From contig NW_022985189.1 in NCBI RefSeq assembly GCF_010093535.1, positions 393,124 to 457,123 on the forward strand: a stretch of 64,000 bases of DNA. Direction: 5' to 3'. Source of the stretch: Lindgomyces ingoldianus (Eukaryota; Ascomycota; Dothideomycetes; Pleosporales; Lindgomycetaceae). The translations under genes and the position numbers were made by a program. This document shows, piece by piece, positions 31,661 through 43,465 of this stretch (positions within the stretch are counted from its first letter, which is position 1; every line of letters starts with the position of its first letter). Below the pieces are notes generated by a model. The model worked only from the letters and a program-made list of their open reading frames with translations, was not told the origin of the DNA and searched no databases.

Positions 31661-33565
31661 ATGAAGGACCGACCACCTTTGCCAGATGTCCGGTTCTCCA
31701 ACGAGGACCATACAAGCAGCGACGACCCCGTAAAAGAGAGATATGCTGCTTCTGGCAGCATCAAACGTTCTTGGGTCCCTTACTACCAGAGGGCTTCTTC
31801 TTCTAATGATGGAAGTGCATCGCCCTACTTAGGGGCCGATCAACATGACGTTCACTTTGCAGCATATGCGAGCCTCTTTGATGACCCCTCCGAGATCGGT
31901 CATCTCAACATCGATGGCGAAGGAACCTTCGCGCAAGGCCCAAGTCAAGCCATTCTCTCACCAACTCCTACAAACCAGAACGATCCCCGCGTTTTCTCTA
32001 GCGCTGAGAAATACACTGAAGTATCTCAGGCAGAGTCACAAACCCTCGATGCCCAGAGAGGATATGGTCAAACCTCATATAACGCCCAACCACTCCCCTC
32101 ATTCGCTGAAGCCGGAACATTTGCGTCGATGAACGCCACACACTGTCCGACAACCCACCCCCATCTTGCCCCACAGATCGGGGATCGCAACACTCAATAC
32201 CCAGGTTTTAGGGGAATATTTGCGGACGCATACGGGGCAAGCCACTTCCGTAAATCTGCAACCCGGTTTAAGCGGAAGCCATATCAAGCACCGGAGGCCG
32301 ATTGTAGCATCGCAGAGATCGTGGCGCATCGGAGCTTTCATATCTCCCGTATCTACAACGCTATGACACGAGTTGATGCTGCCAAAGATAATCCAAATTC
32401 TATCGCTATGCGTCGCTGGGTGCATTCTGCATACTATCCTTCCGATCTGGTCGAAGCGTATGCTCACAAGATCCTTGATTGCCTTATCCAGCAGGCGAAG
32501 TACGGCTTTCGCGGTTGGCATCACAATGATTATGCTCAGGATGAGCGGAAGAGTGAAGACGAGGATAAAAATGTGGATTGTAAGGGTAGGCTGGCGAATG
32601 TGATTAAGGGCCTAGAAGAGGAGAAGACTATATGTGAAGATGTGATGATGAGTGCGGCGCAGGTCCGCATGTTTGTCAATGCGCCTAGAGCGTATGCAAG
32701 AAGGAAGGAGGCGAACAGGGTTGGGAATAGTAAGAGGGGAAGGAATAAGAAGGATGATGGAGTGGAGATGGGCGGAAGAGGCAGAAAGACGAGGAGAGTG
32801 GACGCTGGGAAGGCTTCTGAACCGCACAATATGCCACAGCGTGCTGAGAGCTATGAAGATGAGGGATGTGGTTCCCATCATGTTGGAGCAGGCCGTCAAG
32901 ACCGGGGACAACCTCTCCATTACCCGACGCCATCTCCTCGGCTTGCGCATGATGCTGCTATGCGCCACGCTTCTCCCAGTGATGACACTGATGTCTTTCC
33001 TGAAAGAAGCCTCATGGGAGAGAGCCCCACAATGTTGTTTGTCTCTCCACCACCTCAAAGCATGACTTCTCTACGAATTACACCTGTGCCGCGCCAAAGT
33101 CGTTCACCGTTTCTGTCCCCTGCTCATCATCAGCCCCTTCATATTTCCGCTCCGGTGACCCCGCAGCAGCATCACAGACCTGGAATGAATATTCACGCCC
33201 AGAAAAACATACCACTTCACGGCTACAGCTCCTCATGGTCCCATCCCGCCGATTTCAATCACACCTCCACCGCCATACACCACAGCAGTGTATCAAATCC
33301 TCCGGCCCCAACCTTCGACGACCAAATCTTATTCTCGGATGCAGCTCAACCCCCAATAGAGGCGATTGATCCCCTCCTCTTCGCCCCGCTCTTGAACCAC
33401 GCGCACACCTTCCCGTCCATCGAAACGACCATTCACAAAAACAATACCGGCGCGGGTGCGGATTTCTTGACGTTCTGGGAGAATCAAAATGGTGCGCAGC
33501 AGTTCTCTTTTGAGCATCCGACGTCGGAACAGGGGCGAAGCGAGGGCGAGGGCCCAGGGTCTTAG
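31661..33565 (+). CDS. Unknown protein, shares domain with the next gene
   Basis: One exon, 634 residues from ATG 31661 (MKDRPPLPDVRFSNED). The frame is open back to 31457, but those extra residues look like untranslated leader. I do not recognise a named family. Residues 1-210 are low-complexity and probably disordered. Residues ~214-358 form a likely folded domain: DCSIAEIVAHRSFHISRIYN, LVEAYAHKILDCLIQQAKYG, GFRGW, CKGRLANVIKGLEEEKTICE, FVNAPRAYARRKEANRVGNS. A strongly basic stretch (NSKRGRNKK ... RGRKTRR, ~356-383) could be a nuclear signal. The rest is His/Pro/Ser/Gln-rich without motifs. The same domain layout occurs in the gene at 35438-38144. The look is of a nuclear, perhaps DNA- or chromatin-related protein, but this is inference only. 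Confidence 0.8.
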   Translation: MKDRPPLPDVRFSNEDHTSSDDPVKERYAASGSIKRSWVPYYQRASSSNDGSASPYLGADQHDVHFAAYASLFDDPSEIGHLNIDGEGTFAQGPSQAILSPTPTNQNDPRVFSSAEKYTEVSQAESQTLDAQRGYGQTSYNAQPLPSFAEAGTFASMNATHCPTTHPHLAPQIGDRNTQYPGFRGIFADAYGASHFRKSATRFKRKPYQAPEADCSIAEIVAHRSFHISRIYNAMTRVDAAKDNPNSIAMRRWVHSAYYPSDLVEAYAHKILDCLIQQAKYGFRGWHHNDYAQDERKSEDEDKNVDCKGRLANVIKGLEEEKTICEDVMMSAAQVRMFVNAPRAYARRKEANRVGNSKRGRNKKDDGVEMGGRGRKTRRVDAGKASEPHNMPQRAESYEDEGCGSHHVGAGRQDRGQPLHYPTPSPRLAHDAAMRHASPSDDTDVFPERSLMGESPTMLFVSPPPQSMTSLRITPVPRQSRSPFLSPAHHQPLHISAPVTPQQHHRPGMNIHAQKNIPLHGYSSSWSHPADFNHTSTAIHHSSVSNPPAPTFDDQILFSDAAQPPIEAIDPLLFAPLLNHAHTFPSIETTIHKNNTGAGADFLTFWENQNGAQQFSFEHPTSEQGRSEGEGPGS

Positions 33566-35437
33566 TGGTTGAGCAGCTGGTTTTTTGAGCATACGGTAGG
33601 GAGTTTAGGTTCATGGGGGGGGGGGAAGAGAAGGGTGAGAAATATTGGAATAACGATGCGGCACCCACAGCCTTCAGGCTTCAATCGGAGTACGAATACA
33701 TTTCGAGAGTAAAGTTCAGATTGGCGTTGGGAATAGAGGATGTTCTCAACACTGAGACGGGATATGTCGTTTGCAGAATGGGAGACAGCGTGGGCATGAT
33801 TCTTATTTCTCCCAGCGGCTCTTGGTTTTGCTTGGATGAGATTGTTATCGATCTGTGATGTAGGTCTTGCGGACATGGTTTTCTTTTTGGGGGGTATTTT
33901 GAGGGTTTCGGGGCGCTGTGTTGGGGGTGTTGTGGAGAGTTTTGGATTGTTTTAGGATGACTTGTCCGTAGTCTGATACCCCTTGAAATGAATGCACAGG
34001 CTTTGAATTGGCACGATGCACGATGCCTTTCGGAATGTTACCTGTGATGAGGTTGAGGTCCTGGGGGATAAGTGTGGAAGGCGCGATTATCGGTTTTAGT
34101 TTAGCGTGAGGGGTTGATTCGCGTCAGATTCAACGTCGAACCATGATATTCCTCATGCAAACATTATGTTCGTCGTGTTCCTATAAGGCGTTGAGGGTTT
34201 AGGATGAGATGGATGGCTTGAATAGAAGATAAGAGATAGAATGCAATGGAATGCAATAGAATTCAATAGGGTGGCAATGAGACACAATGTGATGCGGTGA
34301 GACACAATTGGACGTAACGGGATACAATGCGATGCGATTCTATTCAATGCAGGCCAACGCACGTGCCCCTTAGAGATCTTTCACAAGAGAAAATGCCTTT
34401 CCTTGCAAAAGATTCTCCGCTCCAAAATCGTACCAGAGTAGAACCGTTAGATACGGTGAAACAGGTTTGTGTGATTGGACTCCCGCGAGAGCGCTACTGG
34501 ACAATCAAATAGTAAGTGCCTCTTATATAATGCAGAACGGAAGAATGCTATTTGGAGATGAATGGGATGAAATATCTACTACTAAACGGGTTTCTGGCCC
34601 CTCGAGTATACACCATCTTGATTCACACTACCATGCGCCCATGTGAACAATTTTTACCCTTAAAGCTGAACTTTCTTTACAGGCACAGAAACCTGTTGCG
34701 TGAACCTGTTGCTCCGTATTCTCAGGCCATGTCACGGCTATGAGGGGTGAAATGTCGGGTTTCGGGCATTGCTCTTAGAAGAAGTGGACGTATTGCTGTT
34801 TGGATGGTAGCATGATCCGAAACAGTGAGTTCAATTAAATCATTTGGAGAACTAGAAATCTTCGAGTGACAATTAGGATTACTCAGCCGCCAAAGTTGGT
34901 ATGTATTAAAGTAGTTTCTCGTTACTTTTTCATTATCTTCTCACTTTTGGTATCTCGGGAGTTTAGTTCATATCTTGATATTCATATATTCTCTGTCTAT
35001 GCAAGCTTTAATACCCGATAGTATCATATTAAAGCTAGGAACATCTTGAGCTGCCGGGCTTTGGGTTCTTTGGGTGGAAGGTTAGCGGTATCATTCCGCA
35101 AGGATCACTTCAGGTAGTGATTAACAGTGATTCCTAGTAACCCTGGTGACGCCCTAACAAAGATAACAATGACCCCGAACACTTTATCTCGCGTTCCTAT
35201 CAGCCCCTAGGCGATTGTTCACATGACCTGGCGATTCACCCTGCCGGGAGACTCTTGGCACCTCTACAAGACAGTCATCTCGACAGGTTACCTGCTACCA
35301 TCCCACCTTCTCTCTCTCCAACCTGCGCTCACACTTTTGGTCCACACCAACCCGCACTCTAGCTTTTGCCCATATCTATTCCCCTCTACCTTATTCTTTT
35401 ACTCAAATCCATTCGCTCTATCTGTGTAACAAACGTC
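33566..35437. other. Intergenic between two paralog-like genes
   Basis: It contains the 3' region of the first gene (with a 10-G run at 33615-33624), a stretch at 34236-34350 of irregular repeats of the form GAATGCAAT / GAGACACAAT, and the upstream region of the second gene, which turns pyrimidine-rich (CT tracts) just before its start at 35438. Small open frames here (34327-34512, 34552-34743, 35223-35429) have no recognised content. Confidence 0.45.
34236..34350. repeat. Degenerate short repeats (GAATGCAAT-like)
   Basis: Roughly a dozen imperfect units of 8-12 bases built on AATGCAAT, ATTCAAT and GAGACACAAT. It may be a decayed minisatellite. Confidence 0.5.
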
Positions 35438-38144
35438 ATGGACGGCCACGAACACTGGCAGAATGAACGCTGCCGCTCTCACTGCCTCGGTCCACAAGGC
35501 CGTAATGCAGCGGGCACACCGGGTCAAGATATACAGCATAACTACTTATATGATCAACTCGACCCGCTCTCCCCTGAGCAGGAGCGAGTTGGACGTGAAG
35601 AAGGAAATGAAGCTCCAGGTCAGCACCCAGGTTTCGGAATTGATGATTCAAGTCCGCACAACCAGTTTGATTCACGTTCGCGCCCACGGACCTCCCTGCA
35701 GCATCACTCCTCCTATCAGCATCTCAACTATCAAATGAACTCCCAAGAATTCTCCCACCACAACTCACCGGTGATGGGTATGTCCCAGCACCAGCCCCAG
35801 CCACCGTCAAGTGGTTGGTTGGACCCAAATATACACATCGAATCTCAACTTCGTGAGCTCAACAGTCCTACGAATACTGGCTCTGAGAGTTCGCTTGGTC
35901 CTCGTGGCCACTTCACTTCCACCCCTTCTCATCGTCCACCTTGCCAAGGAGGCGGTAGCTGTCACCACTGCTTCCACCCCGGTCAACAGTCCGGATTCCC
36001 GAGTACCGGCGTATCTGTCAGTGAAGGATTTTCGCCTGTTGTTCGGAGTTCTGGACAAGCACAGGAGTTCGATCTACCCTCAGATTATGAATATCTCAAT
36101 AATGGTGACCATGGATTCAGGATCACTACCGGAGGAAACTCTTCCTGTGCTCATCACCGGATTACTCATAGAAGAGAAAGCGCTGCACAGGAACCGGTTG
36201 GACAGCTCGAACTCTTGCAAAATGACTTACCGGCTAGTGAGGGTTTATCACTACTGCCGAGTCATGATTCACTTCAATCTTTCGGTGTGTCAGACGGAGC
36301 CTTGCCACCAGAGCCTGCGGATCCATATCTAGGAGGGGCCGCCTCGCAGCAGTCTCAACCTGCCCATGGTAAGTGTCTCGAATAAAAGCCTAATTTTTTT
36401 TTATCAATACTAACGGCTCTCAATAGGCGCCACGGTTCACCACCCCTGGGAGATGTCTCCCTGGCTAGAGCGAATCGACCGGCTATATGGGGCCCTAGTA
36501 CAATGCCAACGCTCTGATACTCCGCCCGGCACGCCGCCAGCGAGCTCTGTTGGTGGTCTTCCCATTGCTCCAACAGTTCCGCGCGAGTATACGAACGATT
36601 GGGACGTGGCGATCACCCACCGCCGTGAAGTAACCACCGAGCCCGCGGTCAGGCCCGAGAAAGATCCCACGATCTCACAAGTTCTCAAAAACGCTGAGTA
36701 TTGGGTTGGCCAGCTGTATTCGGCGTTCAGGAATACACACAAATGCCTAGATAAGGTGAACTCTCATGATGTGAAGAAGTTCGATAGAGAGAACTTTTAC
36801 CGAATCCACCCAAAGGTCGAGGCTGTTTGTAGGGAGATATTTGTGAGCACTAGCCTTCCTCCGTGTTATACGGGTTAGTAACAGTGACTAGGTTGCGCTG
36901 ATCTCGCGTGTCACGCGTGGATTCAGACAAGGTACCCGAACTCGCAACGATGCGGAGGACCCCGACGCTTCCTGCATCAAGGATCGGGATGGCTCCTGCC
37001 GCGAGCGAATCCAGAACGTGGTCGTCGTGTTGAAGGTAAGGGCTTTAGATCTTATTGGGATTTGCCTCTTGCTAAAGTTCGTTCTAGTACGATAAGCGTA
37101 TTTGTCGCGACGCGATGAAAGACTTTAGTAAGATTGAGGAGTTAGTCAATGCTCCACTGTCCGTTGCTCGTGTAAGTTTATTTCTATTCATTACTCTCTA
37201 CAGTGTTCGCTAATTTTTTTTTATAGATTAAACAGGGCAACGCTGCCAATAACAGCAAGAGGACCCTACTAGGCCAAGACAACCAGGAGCTTAAAGCCAA
37301 ACTGGCAGCCTTGGAACAAACTCAGACCGAGAGTACTCCACCTAGCTCCACACCAGTTGGTACTCCAGCTGCTACTCAAAGCACTCCGGCACATCGCTCG
37401 TCTAAAAAGAAACTCGCTCAAGGAGGGCCTGGGACGAGCTCACCGGCGGCGGGAAGTACCATCCGCCGCGCTACTCCAGCTACAGAGGCGCAACTTACCT
37501 CCGCTGGGGAGTCTTCAGGGTCGCCAACTAATAATGCCTGTCAAACTGTTACTCCAGCCAGTCCGGTCGATCCCCGCTTGCTCCGAGCTGGAATTCCTCC
37601 GGGCAGGTTTTTCTCTCAGGCACCACGGCTTCCACCAGCTGGCTTCCAGCACCGGAATCTGACGGGTACACCGTCTGGAGGGTCGCGAGCTCCCATGCCA
37701 CAACCCCCAATTCCGCCAGCACCAGCGAGGATCGCCAGCGTGTACCCCCAGCCAGAACCATTCGATTCCCCAGGCTTTCTGAACCGATCAGCTTCGCAAA
37801 CTGCATCACACTTTAGAAACCAGGGATCCGCTGTTTACCAGAAAGTTTCCTCTGCACAAAGCCAAGCGTATATAGGACAAGGGCAAGATTTCACTGGTCA
37901 GATGCAACCCTACATCCGCAGTGGCCAAGTCTATACCACCCCAGGTAAGGGTTTTTCGGCTGAGAGGAAGCGCCCACGCGAGCAGAAAGAGTCTGAGGCT
38001 CCAGATGAAAGTCCTAATAATAAGCGGACCAAGAACGATAAGGGACGAGACGACGCTCAGGACGAATTAGACGGCGACGCGGAGTACGAAGAAGAGAATG
38101 GAGAGGATTCAGGCGATTTCAACTGCAATTTCAACTGGCCATGA
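35438..38144 (+). CDS. Unknown five-exon protein, shares domain with upstream gene
   Basis: Exons 35438-36368, 36427-36842, 36892-37035, 37088-37171 and 37227-38144 encode 830 residues. The four introns of 49-58 bp are all GT-AG, and their removal keeps one open frame throughout, which strongly supports the model. Residues 1-~330 are Gln/His/Ser/Pro-rich and disordered. Residues ~390-537 form the probable domain (DPTISQVLKNAEYWVGQLYS; IHPKVEAVCREIFVALISRV; GFRQG; CRERIQNVVVVLKYDKRICR; LVNAPLSVARIKQG; NNSKR). It aligns by eye with residues ~214-358 of the protein at 31661-33565. After it come a short coiled-coil-like piece (LGQDNQELKAKLAALEQTQ), a Pro/Ser/Thr-rich region and an acidic tail with a basic cluster (RKRPREQKE ... 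NNKRTKND). I do not recognise the family; nuclear location is an inference from the basic clusters. Confidence 0.85.
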
Positions 38145-38736
38145 ATTAAGTGCCTGGTGTTGGCTCTTGACAATCTTGACCTGTTCGAACATGGTTGTCC
38201 TGCCGTATTCCTCATTTTTATTTCTCAGTTTCCCTGAAGCTCGCTAGATTCCATGTGTAGATTATGTGCAGAGAAGGAATGCATGATACCCATGGGCTAG
38301 ATCCCTGTTTTCTAAAACCAAGGGCAGTTAGTAGGATAGTACAATACAAGAGATTAGTTGTGAAGCAATCTTAGCTTTCCTATTCAACAAATTATAAACT
38401 AGGCTACTCTAACTAGTTTTTTTTTTTTTTTTAAAAAAAAAGCATTAGTGTTTTTAAAATTTACAAAGGTCTACTAATAGTTTATATACTTTTTTTTTGT
38501 TATCTCTTTACTTTATTATAATTGTTTTTTAAAAACCTTTATAAAGAAGAACGCTAAGTCTGTTTAGCTAGCTTTTTAAAGTAGAGGTAGTAGAATATAA
38601 ACTTTACTATATATTTATAACTACTCTACTACTCTACTATTAAAACTCTAGCTAACTATCTTATTTAAGCATAGATGTAGTTATTAAAAAGTATACTACT
38701 TTTTTTTATAAAAGATTTAATTCTAAAAACTAAAAC
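38145..38736. other. 3' region then AT-rich DNA, no gene
   Basis: The first ~250 bp are the 3' region of the preceding gene. From about 38390 the DNA becomes AT-rich and stays so to the window end. No ORF or repeat end was recognised in 38400-38736. Confidence 0.5.
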
Positions 38737-39012
38737 TGTCTGTATGTAGCAACAGCGTTATAGTCTAGATAGTTATTGCGCACAAGAAGGATTATGTAAC
38801 TATATTATATAATGCTTGTGCGTAAACCTCTGTGCGCGAACATCTAGATATTCCCTTTTTTCTCTATACAGAGAAAAGACAGAGCAATAGAACTAGAAAC
38901 ATGTTGCCCCCACCCTACATACTTTATACGCTGTGCACACTATACACTACTCTTACTTTTACTATTTAAATGCTTATACTATGAGCAGCTAGCTAAAAAA
39001 GCTTATTTAACA
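38737..39012 (-). repeat. 277-bp LTR-like repeat, inverted copy
   Basis: This runs TGTCTGTATGTAGC...GCTTATTTAACA and is the reverse of the 277-bp repeats at 39352 (interrupted), 50295 (interrupted) and 51124. The ends are TG...CA. No target duplication is visible for this copy. Confidence 0.75.
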
Positions 39013-39351
39013 CTAATTAGTAGTTAATTTAATTAACTATAAATTAGTGAAAGTAATAATAAAGTACTTACACTTTATAAAGTACTCTATTTTATTACTT
39101 ATTTTTAAAAATAGTAGATTAATTTTTTACATTATACAGTAAGCTCTACTACTATATAAAGTAAAAAGAAGATAGTGTAAGACACACACTAAAAATAAAT
39201 AATAAAGCTGCATAAACTAGCAGCTAGATAATAATAGCAGTACTTATATAATTTACTATATAAGTAATTAACTATACTACTATAATAAAATTCTACTAGT
39301 AATTAATAACTTTATATAATAAATAAAAAAATAAGAAATAATTTCTATTAT
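39013..39351. other. AT-rich DNA, no gene seen
   Basis: It lies between two LTR-like repeats in opposite orientation. There is no open frame and no recognisable element. Confidence 0.5.
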
Positions 39352-39774
39352 TATTAAATAGGCTTTTTTAGCTAGCTGCTTATAGTATAAGCACTTAAGT
39401 AGCGAGAGTAAGAGTAGTGTACAGTGTGCACAGCATACAAAGTAGGTAGGGTAGAGGCAACATGTTTCTAGTTCTATTGCTCTGTCTTTTCCTCTGTACA
39501 GAGAAAAAGAGAAATATCTAGATGTTTACACATAAAGTTTTACACATAACGTACTTCACAGGCAAGTTGCTTACACACCTAAGTTGCTTACTTTTACTAA
39601 GACTTTACTAAACTACTTTTTTTATACTAATGCATTTCTAATAACACTACTTAGACATGCTAAAAAAATATTAAATATAGCTTACACTTTAAGATTTTAA
39701 ATAAAATATAAAACTCTTAAAAAAACATGCTATAGCTATGTATAAAGTTCTTTAAAAAATAATAAATAACTATA

Positions 39775-42700
39775 ACATACTTTATAGGCAAGTTGCTTAC
39801 ACACCTAAGTTGCTTACTTTTGCTAAGACTCTACCCTAACAAACTCTATTATAGCCTATAACAACCTACTCTAGCACTATATAGTATAGTACAGCCTAGA
39901 ATATTATTTAGATACTACTTCTACTTCTTGCTTACACATTTACGTGTTATGCCTAGTCTAATTACACTGTCTATAGCGCCTTTAGGATAGCTTACTTACT
40001 TTAGCTTACACCTACTTCTTTACTTTTTTTTTATTACTACACGCTTTAAACTTCTTTAGAGATATTAAGTGTAAGCTTTTTTAAATTATTAAAGTTTTTT
40101 TTACTTTAATCTACTTTTTTTTATGTAATTTATATTATATAGTAGCTTTATTAGCTACTTAAAGGTTAGTAATTTTTTATTACACTAACACTAGCTTATA
40201 TATAATTATTACTACTCTTTTTAAAACCTTTTTAAACACTTTAACTATAAAAGTTAGTAAACTATTTATATACTTTTAAATTTTTATTTTTATAAGTATT
40301 AATTATAACTTAAGTTTTAAAGTATTACTTAGGGTTTATAACTACTAGAGCTTATTATATATAAGTAGTAGTAGTAATAAAGTGCATAACTTTATATTAA
40401 GGCCTATTATAACTTATTATAAGTTAAAAGAAACTAATTTAGTGCTTTAAAACTTTTCTTAGATATTACTTAAAGTAATTATAGCATTATAAGCTATTTT
40501 AAAGTATAATAAAAACTTTATTTTTATAATATAAGTAATTTAGTTGCGCATAAAGTTTTTAGCTTAGCGCTTATACACCTTTTTTAAAGGAGTAAAACAA
40601 CCTACATTAAGTAGCTATAAAAAGTGTAATAAGTAAAAAAGTATATAAATAGTAACGTACCTAACAGGTTAGCTAGCTACTTTTGCTAAGCCCCCACCAC
40701 ACTCTACCTATCTATATAATGCTTTAACAACAACACTAGATTAAATTTTCTAAAGAATGTTAGATACAGCTTACTTTTTAGGCTTTTAAATAAAACTTAA
40801 AACTTTTTTTATAACACGCTATAGCTATTTATAATGTCTCTTACATAACACTAAGTAATTAACGCGCTAGATAGCCTTTAAAAGCAGAATACTAGCTTAA
40901 ATTAAGAAATCTAACTAAGCTTAAAAAAAAGTAGTTATAAAATATATACTTAAGCTTATTACACATAGATTTCTTTTTAAGCTTATAGCTATAGCTAATA
41001 TAGCTAATTCCTTACGCGTAGAGTGTAATCTAGGCTAGGTTAGCTTAAACTAGCCTAGTATATAAGTTAAGCACTGCTCTAAGTTTATAATAAAGTTTAA
41101 TTATAAGTATAATTATAAAAAAGTGCTCTATAAGAATTTAAAAGTTATCTAGAGCTAGTTTTACCTAGTAGCTAACATAAAAGCTAAGTATAGTATCTAA
41201 AATAAAAACATATATAACTTTAATAAGTTAAGCTTTATAATAGGCTAAATATTAACTAAAGTAGTTATTATAGCTTTAAAAAGACAAGAACAGCTAAAAG
41301 TAATATAGTAAAGTAATAAAAAGTAGATAATAGTTATCTAAGGTATTAACATAATAAAGTAAGCTATTTTACTCTTTATTATTTTTAAAGGCTGCTATTA
41401 CTTTTTTACTTAGTATAAAAAAAAATCTACTTTAGAACTAAGTTATTATAGTCTTTAAAAACAGCTAGATAATAAATAAGCTTAGGCTATAGTAGTTAAA
41501 GCACTTTAATAAGCATATAAAAAAAAGGTCATAAGTACTTATTAGCTTTTTATTATTAATAGCTATAAAAGCTATAACTTACTTAATTTCTAGTAGTACT
41601 ATAAGAAGAATAAAATTATTACTATTTATATGCTTTTACACTTATTACACTTTTTATAGCCTTTTAATGTAGGTTGTTTTGCCTCTTTAAAAAAGGTATA
41701 TAAGCGCTAAGCTAAAAATCTTATATGTAACTAGATTACTTATATTATAAAACTTAAATTCCTACTATACTTTATACACACTTATAATGCAGTAATTACT
41801 TTTAGTAATATTTAAAAAAGGTTTTAAAGCGCTAGTTTAGTCTTATTTAACTTAGAATAAGTTAAAATAGCTCTTAACATTTAGTTATATACTCTATTAC
41901 TACTACTACTTATTAATAATAAGCTCTAGTAGTTGTAAACTTTAAGTAATACTTTTAAATTTAAGTTATAATTAATGCTTATAAAAGTAAAAATTTAAAA
42001 GCATGTAGGTAGCTTACTAATGTTTATAGTAAAGGCTTTTAAAAAGGTTTTAAAGAAGGCATTAATTATTACATATAAGCTAGTATTAGCACAAAAGAAG
42101 ATTATAAAGCTTTAAGCAGTAAATAAAGCTGCTACATAACATAGATTACATAAAAAGAAGTAGATTTAGGCAAAAAAGACTTTAATAGTTAAAAATAAGG
42201 CTTATTTAACTACTTTAAAGAAGTTTAGAGCGCGTAGTAATAGAAAAAAGCTAAAGACATAAGTGCGCGCTAAAAAAGGTAAGCTAAGTTAAAGGTAATG
42301 TAAGCAGTATAATTAGACTAGGCATAACTTGCGTATATGTAAAAAAGTAGTAGAAGTAGACTCTAAATAATATCTTATGTTATATTACTTTATACAGGGC
42401 TAAAGTGGGCTGTTTTGCGCCAGAATAGGGTGGTTTTAGTAGGGGCTTAGCAAAAGTAGCCGGCCAACCTGTTAGGTACGTTAATAATTTTATTATCTTT
42501 ATAGTATTACTAAAAATAAAGTAAGTTATAGCTTTTATAGCTGTTAATAACTAGCAGATAGTAGCTGCTAACAGTACACTTTTTTATATGCGCGTTAAAG
42601 TGCTTTAACTAGTCTAGACTAAGCTAATTAGTAGTTTAGATATGCTTAAAAATTATAATAACTTAATCTTAAAGTAGATTTTTTTATACTAGTTTAAAAA

Positions 42701-43465
42701 GTAGTTGCTACTTTAAAAGATAATAAAAGGCAGAATAGCCTACTTTTTAGCATTAATGCTTTAAATAGCTGTTGTCTACTTCTAGTTACCTAGCTAGACT
42801 ACTTTTAGCTGTTCTTATCTCTTTAAACTTATAATAACTGCTTTAGTAGATATCTAGCTTATTATAAACTTTATTTTGTTAAAGTTATATATGTTATTAT
42901 TTTAGATGCTATACTTAGCTTTAATATTTTTTATAAAGTTAAACTAGCTTTAAATTACTATAAAATTCTTATAAAAAGCTTTTTTATAGTTATACTTATA
43001 CTTAAACTTTATTTTAAGCTTTAAGTAACACTTAATAAATATATTAAGCTAGTTTATGCTAACATAGCTTATATTACACTTAATGTGTAAAAAATTAGCT
43101 ATATTAGCTATAGCTACTAGCTAGGGGGGAAATTCTTACGCATTTAGCTTAAGTATGTGCTAAATAATTACCTACTTTTTATTATTATCTAGCTTTTATA
43201 AGTTAGCTGTATAATTAGCTTAGAAAGGTTGTCTAGTGTGTTAGTTACTTATTATTTTTTAAAAGACTTTATAGATAGCTGTAGCATGTTACTTAGAAAG
43301 TGTTACATTTTATTTAAAAGCCTAAAGCGTAAGCTGTATCTAACATTTTTTTAACATGTCTAAGTAGTGTTGTTAGGAATACATTAGTATAAGAAAAGTA
43401 GTGTAGTAGGGTCTTAGCAAAAGTAAGTAACTTAGGTGTGTAAGCAACTTGCCTATAAAGTACGT
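39775..43465 (-). mobile_element. Full-length Fot1/pogo-like element, interrupted
   Basis: TIR-bounded (ACATACTTTATAGGC...GCCTATAAAGTACGT) and flanked by TA (39773-39774, 43466-43467). Without the insert at 40655-42481 and one TA copy it is about 1.86 kb, the usual size of Fot1-type Tc1/mariner relatives. Coding is on the minus strand: near 42866-42890 the reverse strand reads MYNFNKIKF, a RIP-altered version of the Y-N-F-D-E-T-G-F catalytic region of Fot1/pogo transposases. There is no open frame; it is dead. Confidence 0.8.
40655..42481. mobile_element. Second Fot1-like family, copy 1 (1.83 kb)
   Basis: Ends are ACGTACCTAACAGGTTAGCT and AGCCGGCCAACCTGTTAGGT-ACGT, with TA duplicated on both sides. 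It is inserted in the element at 39775-43465; the empty site is seen at 55790-55800 (AAATAGTAATAATTTTATT). Its interior is related to that of its host. The orientation is opposite to copy 2 at 44736. RIP-decayed. Confidence 0.8.
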
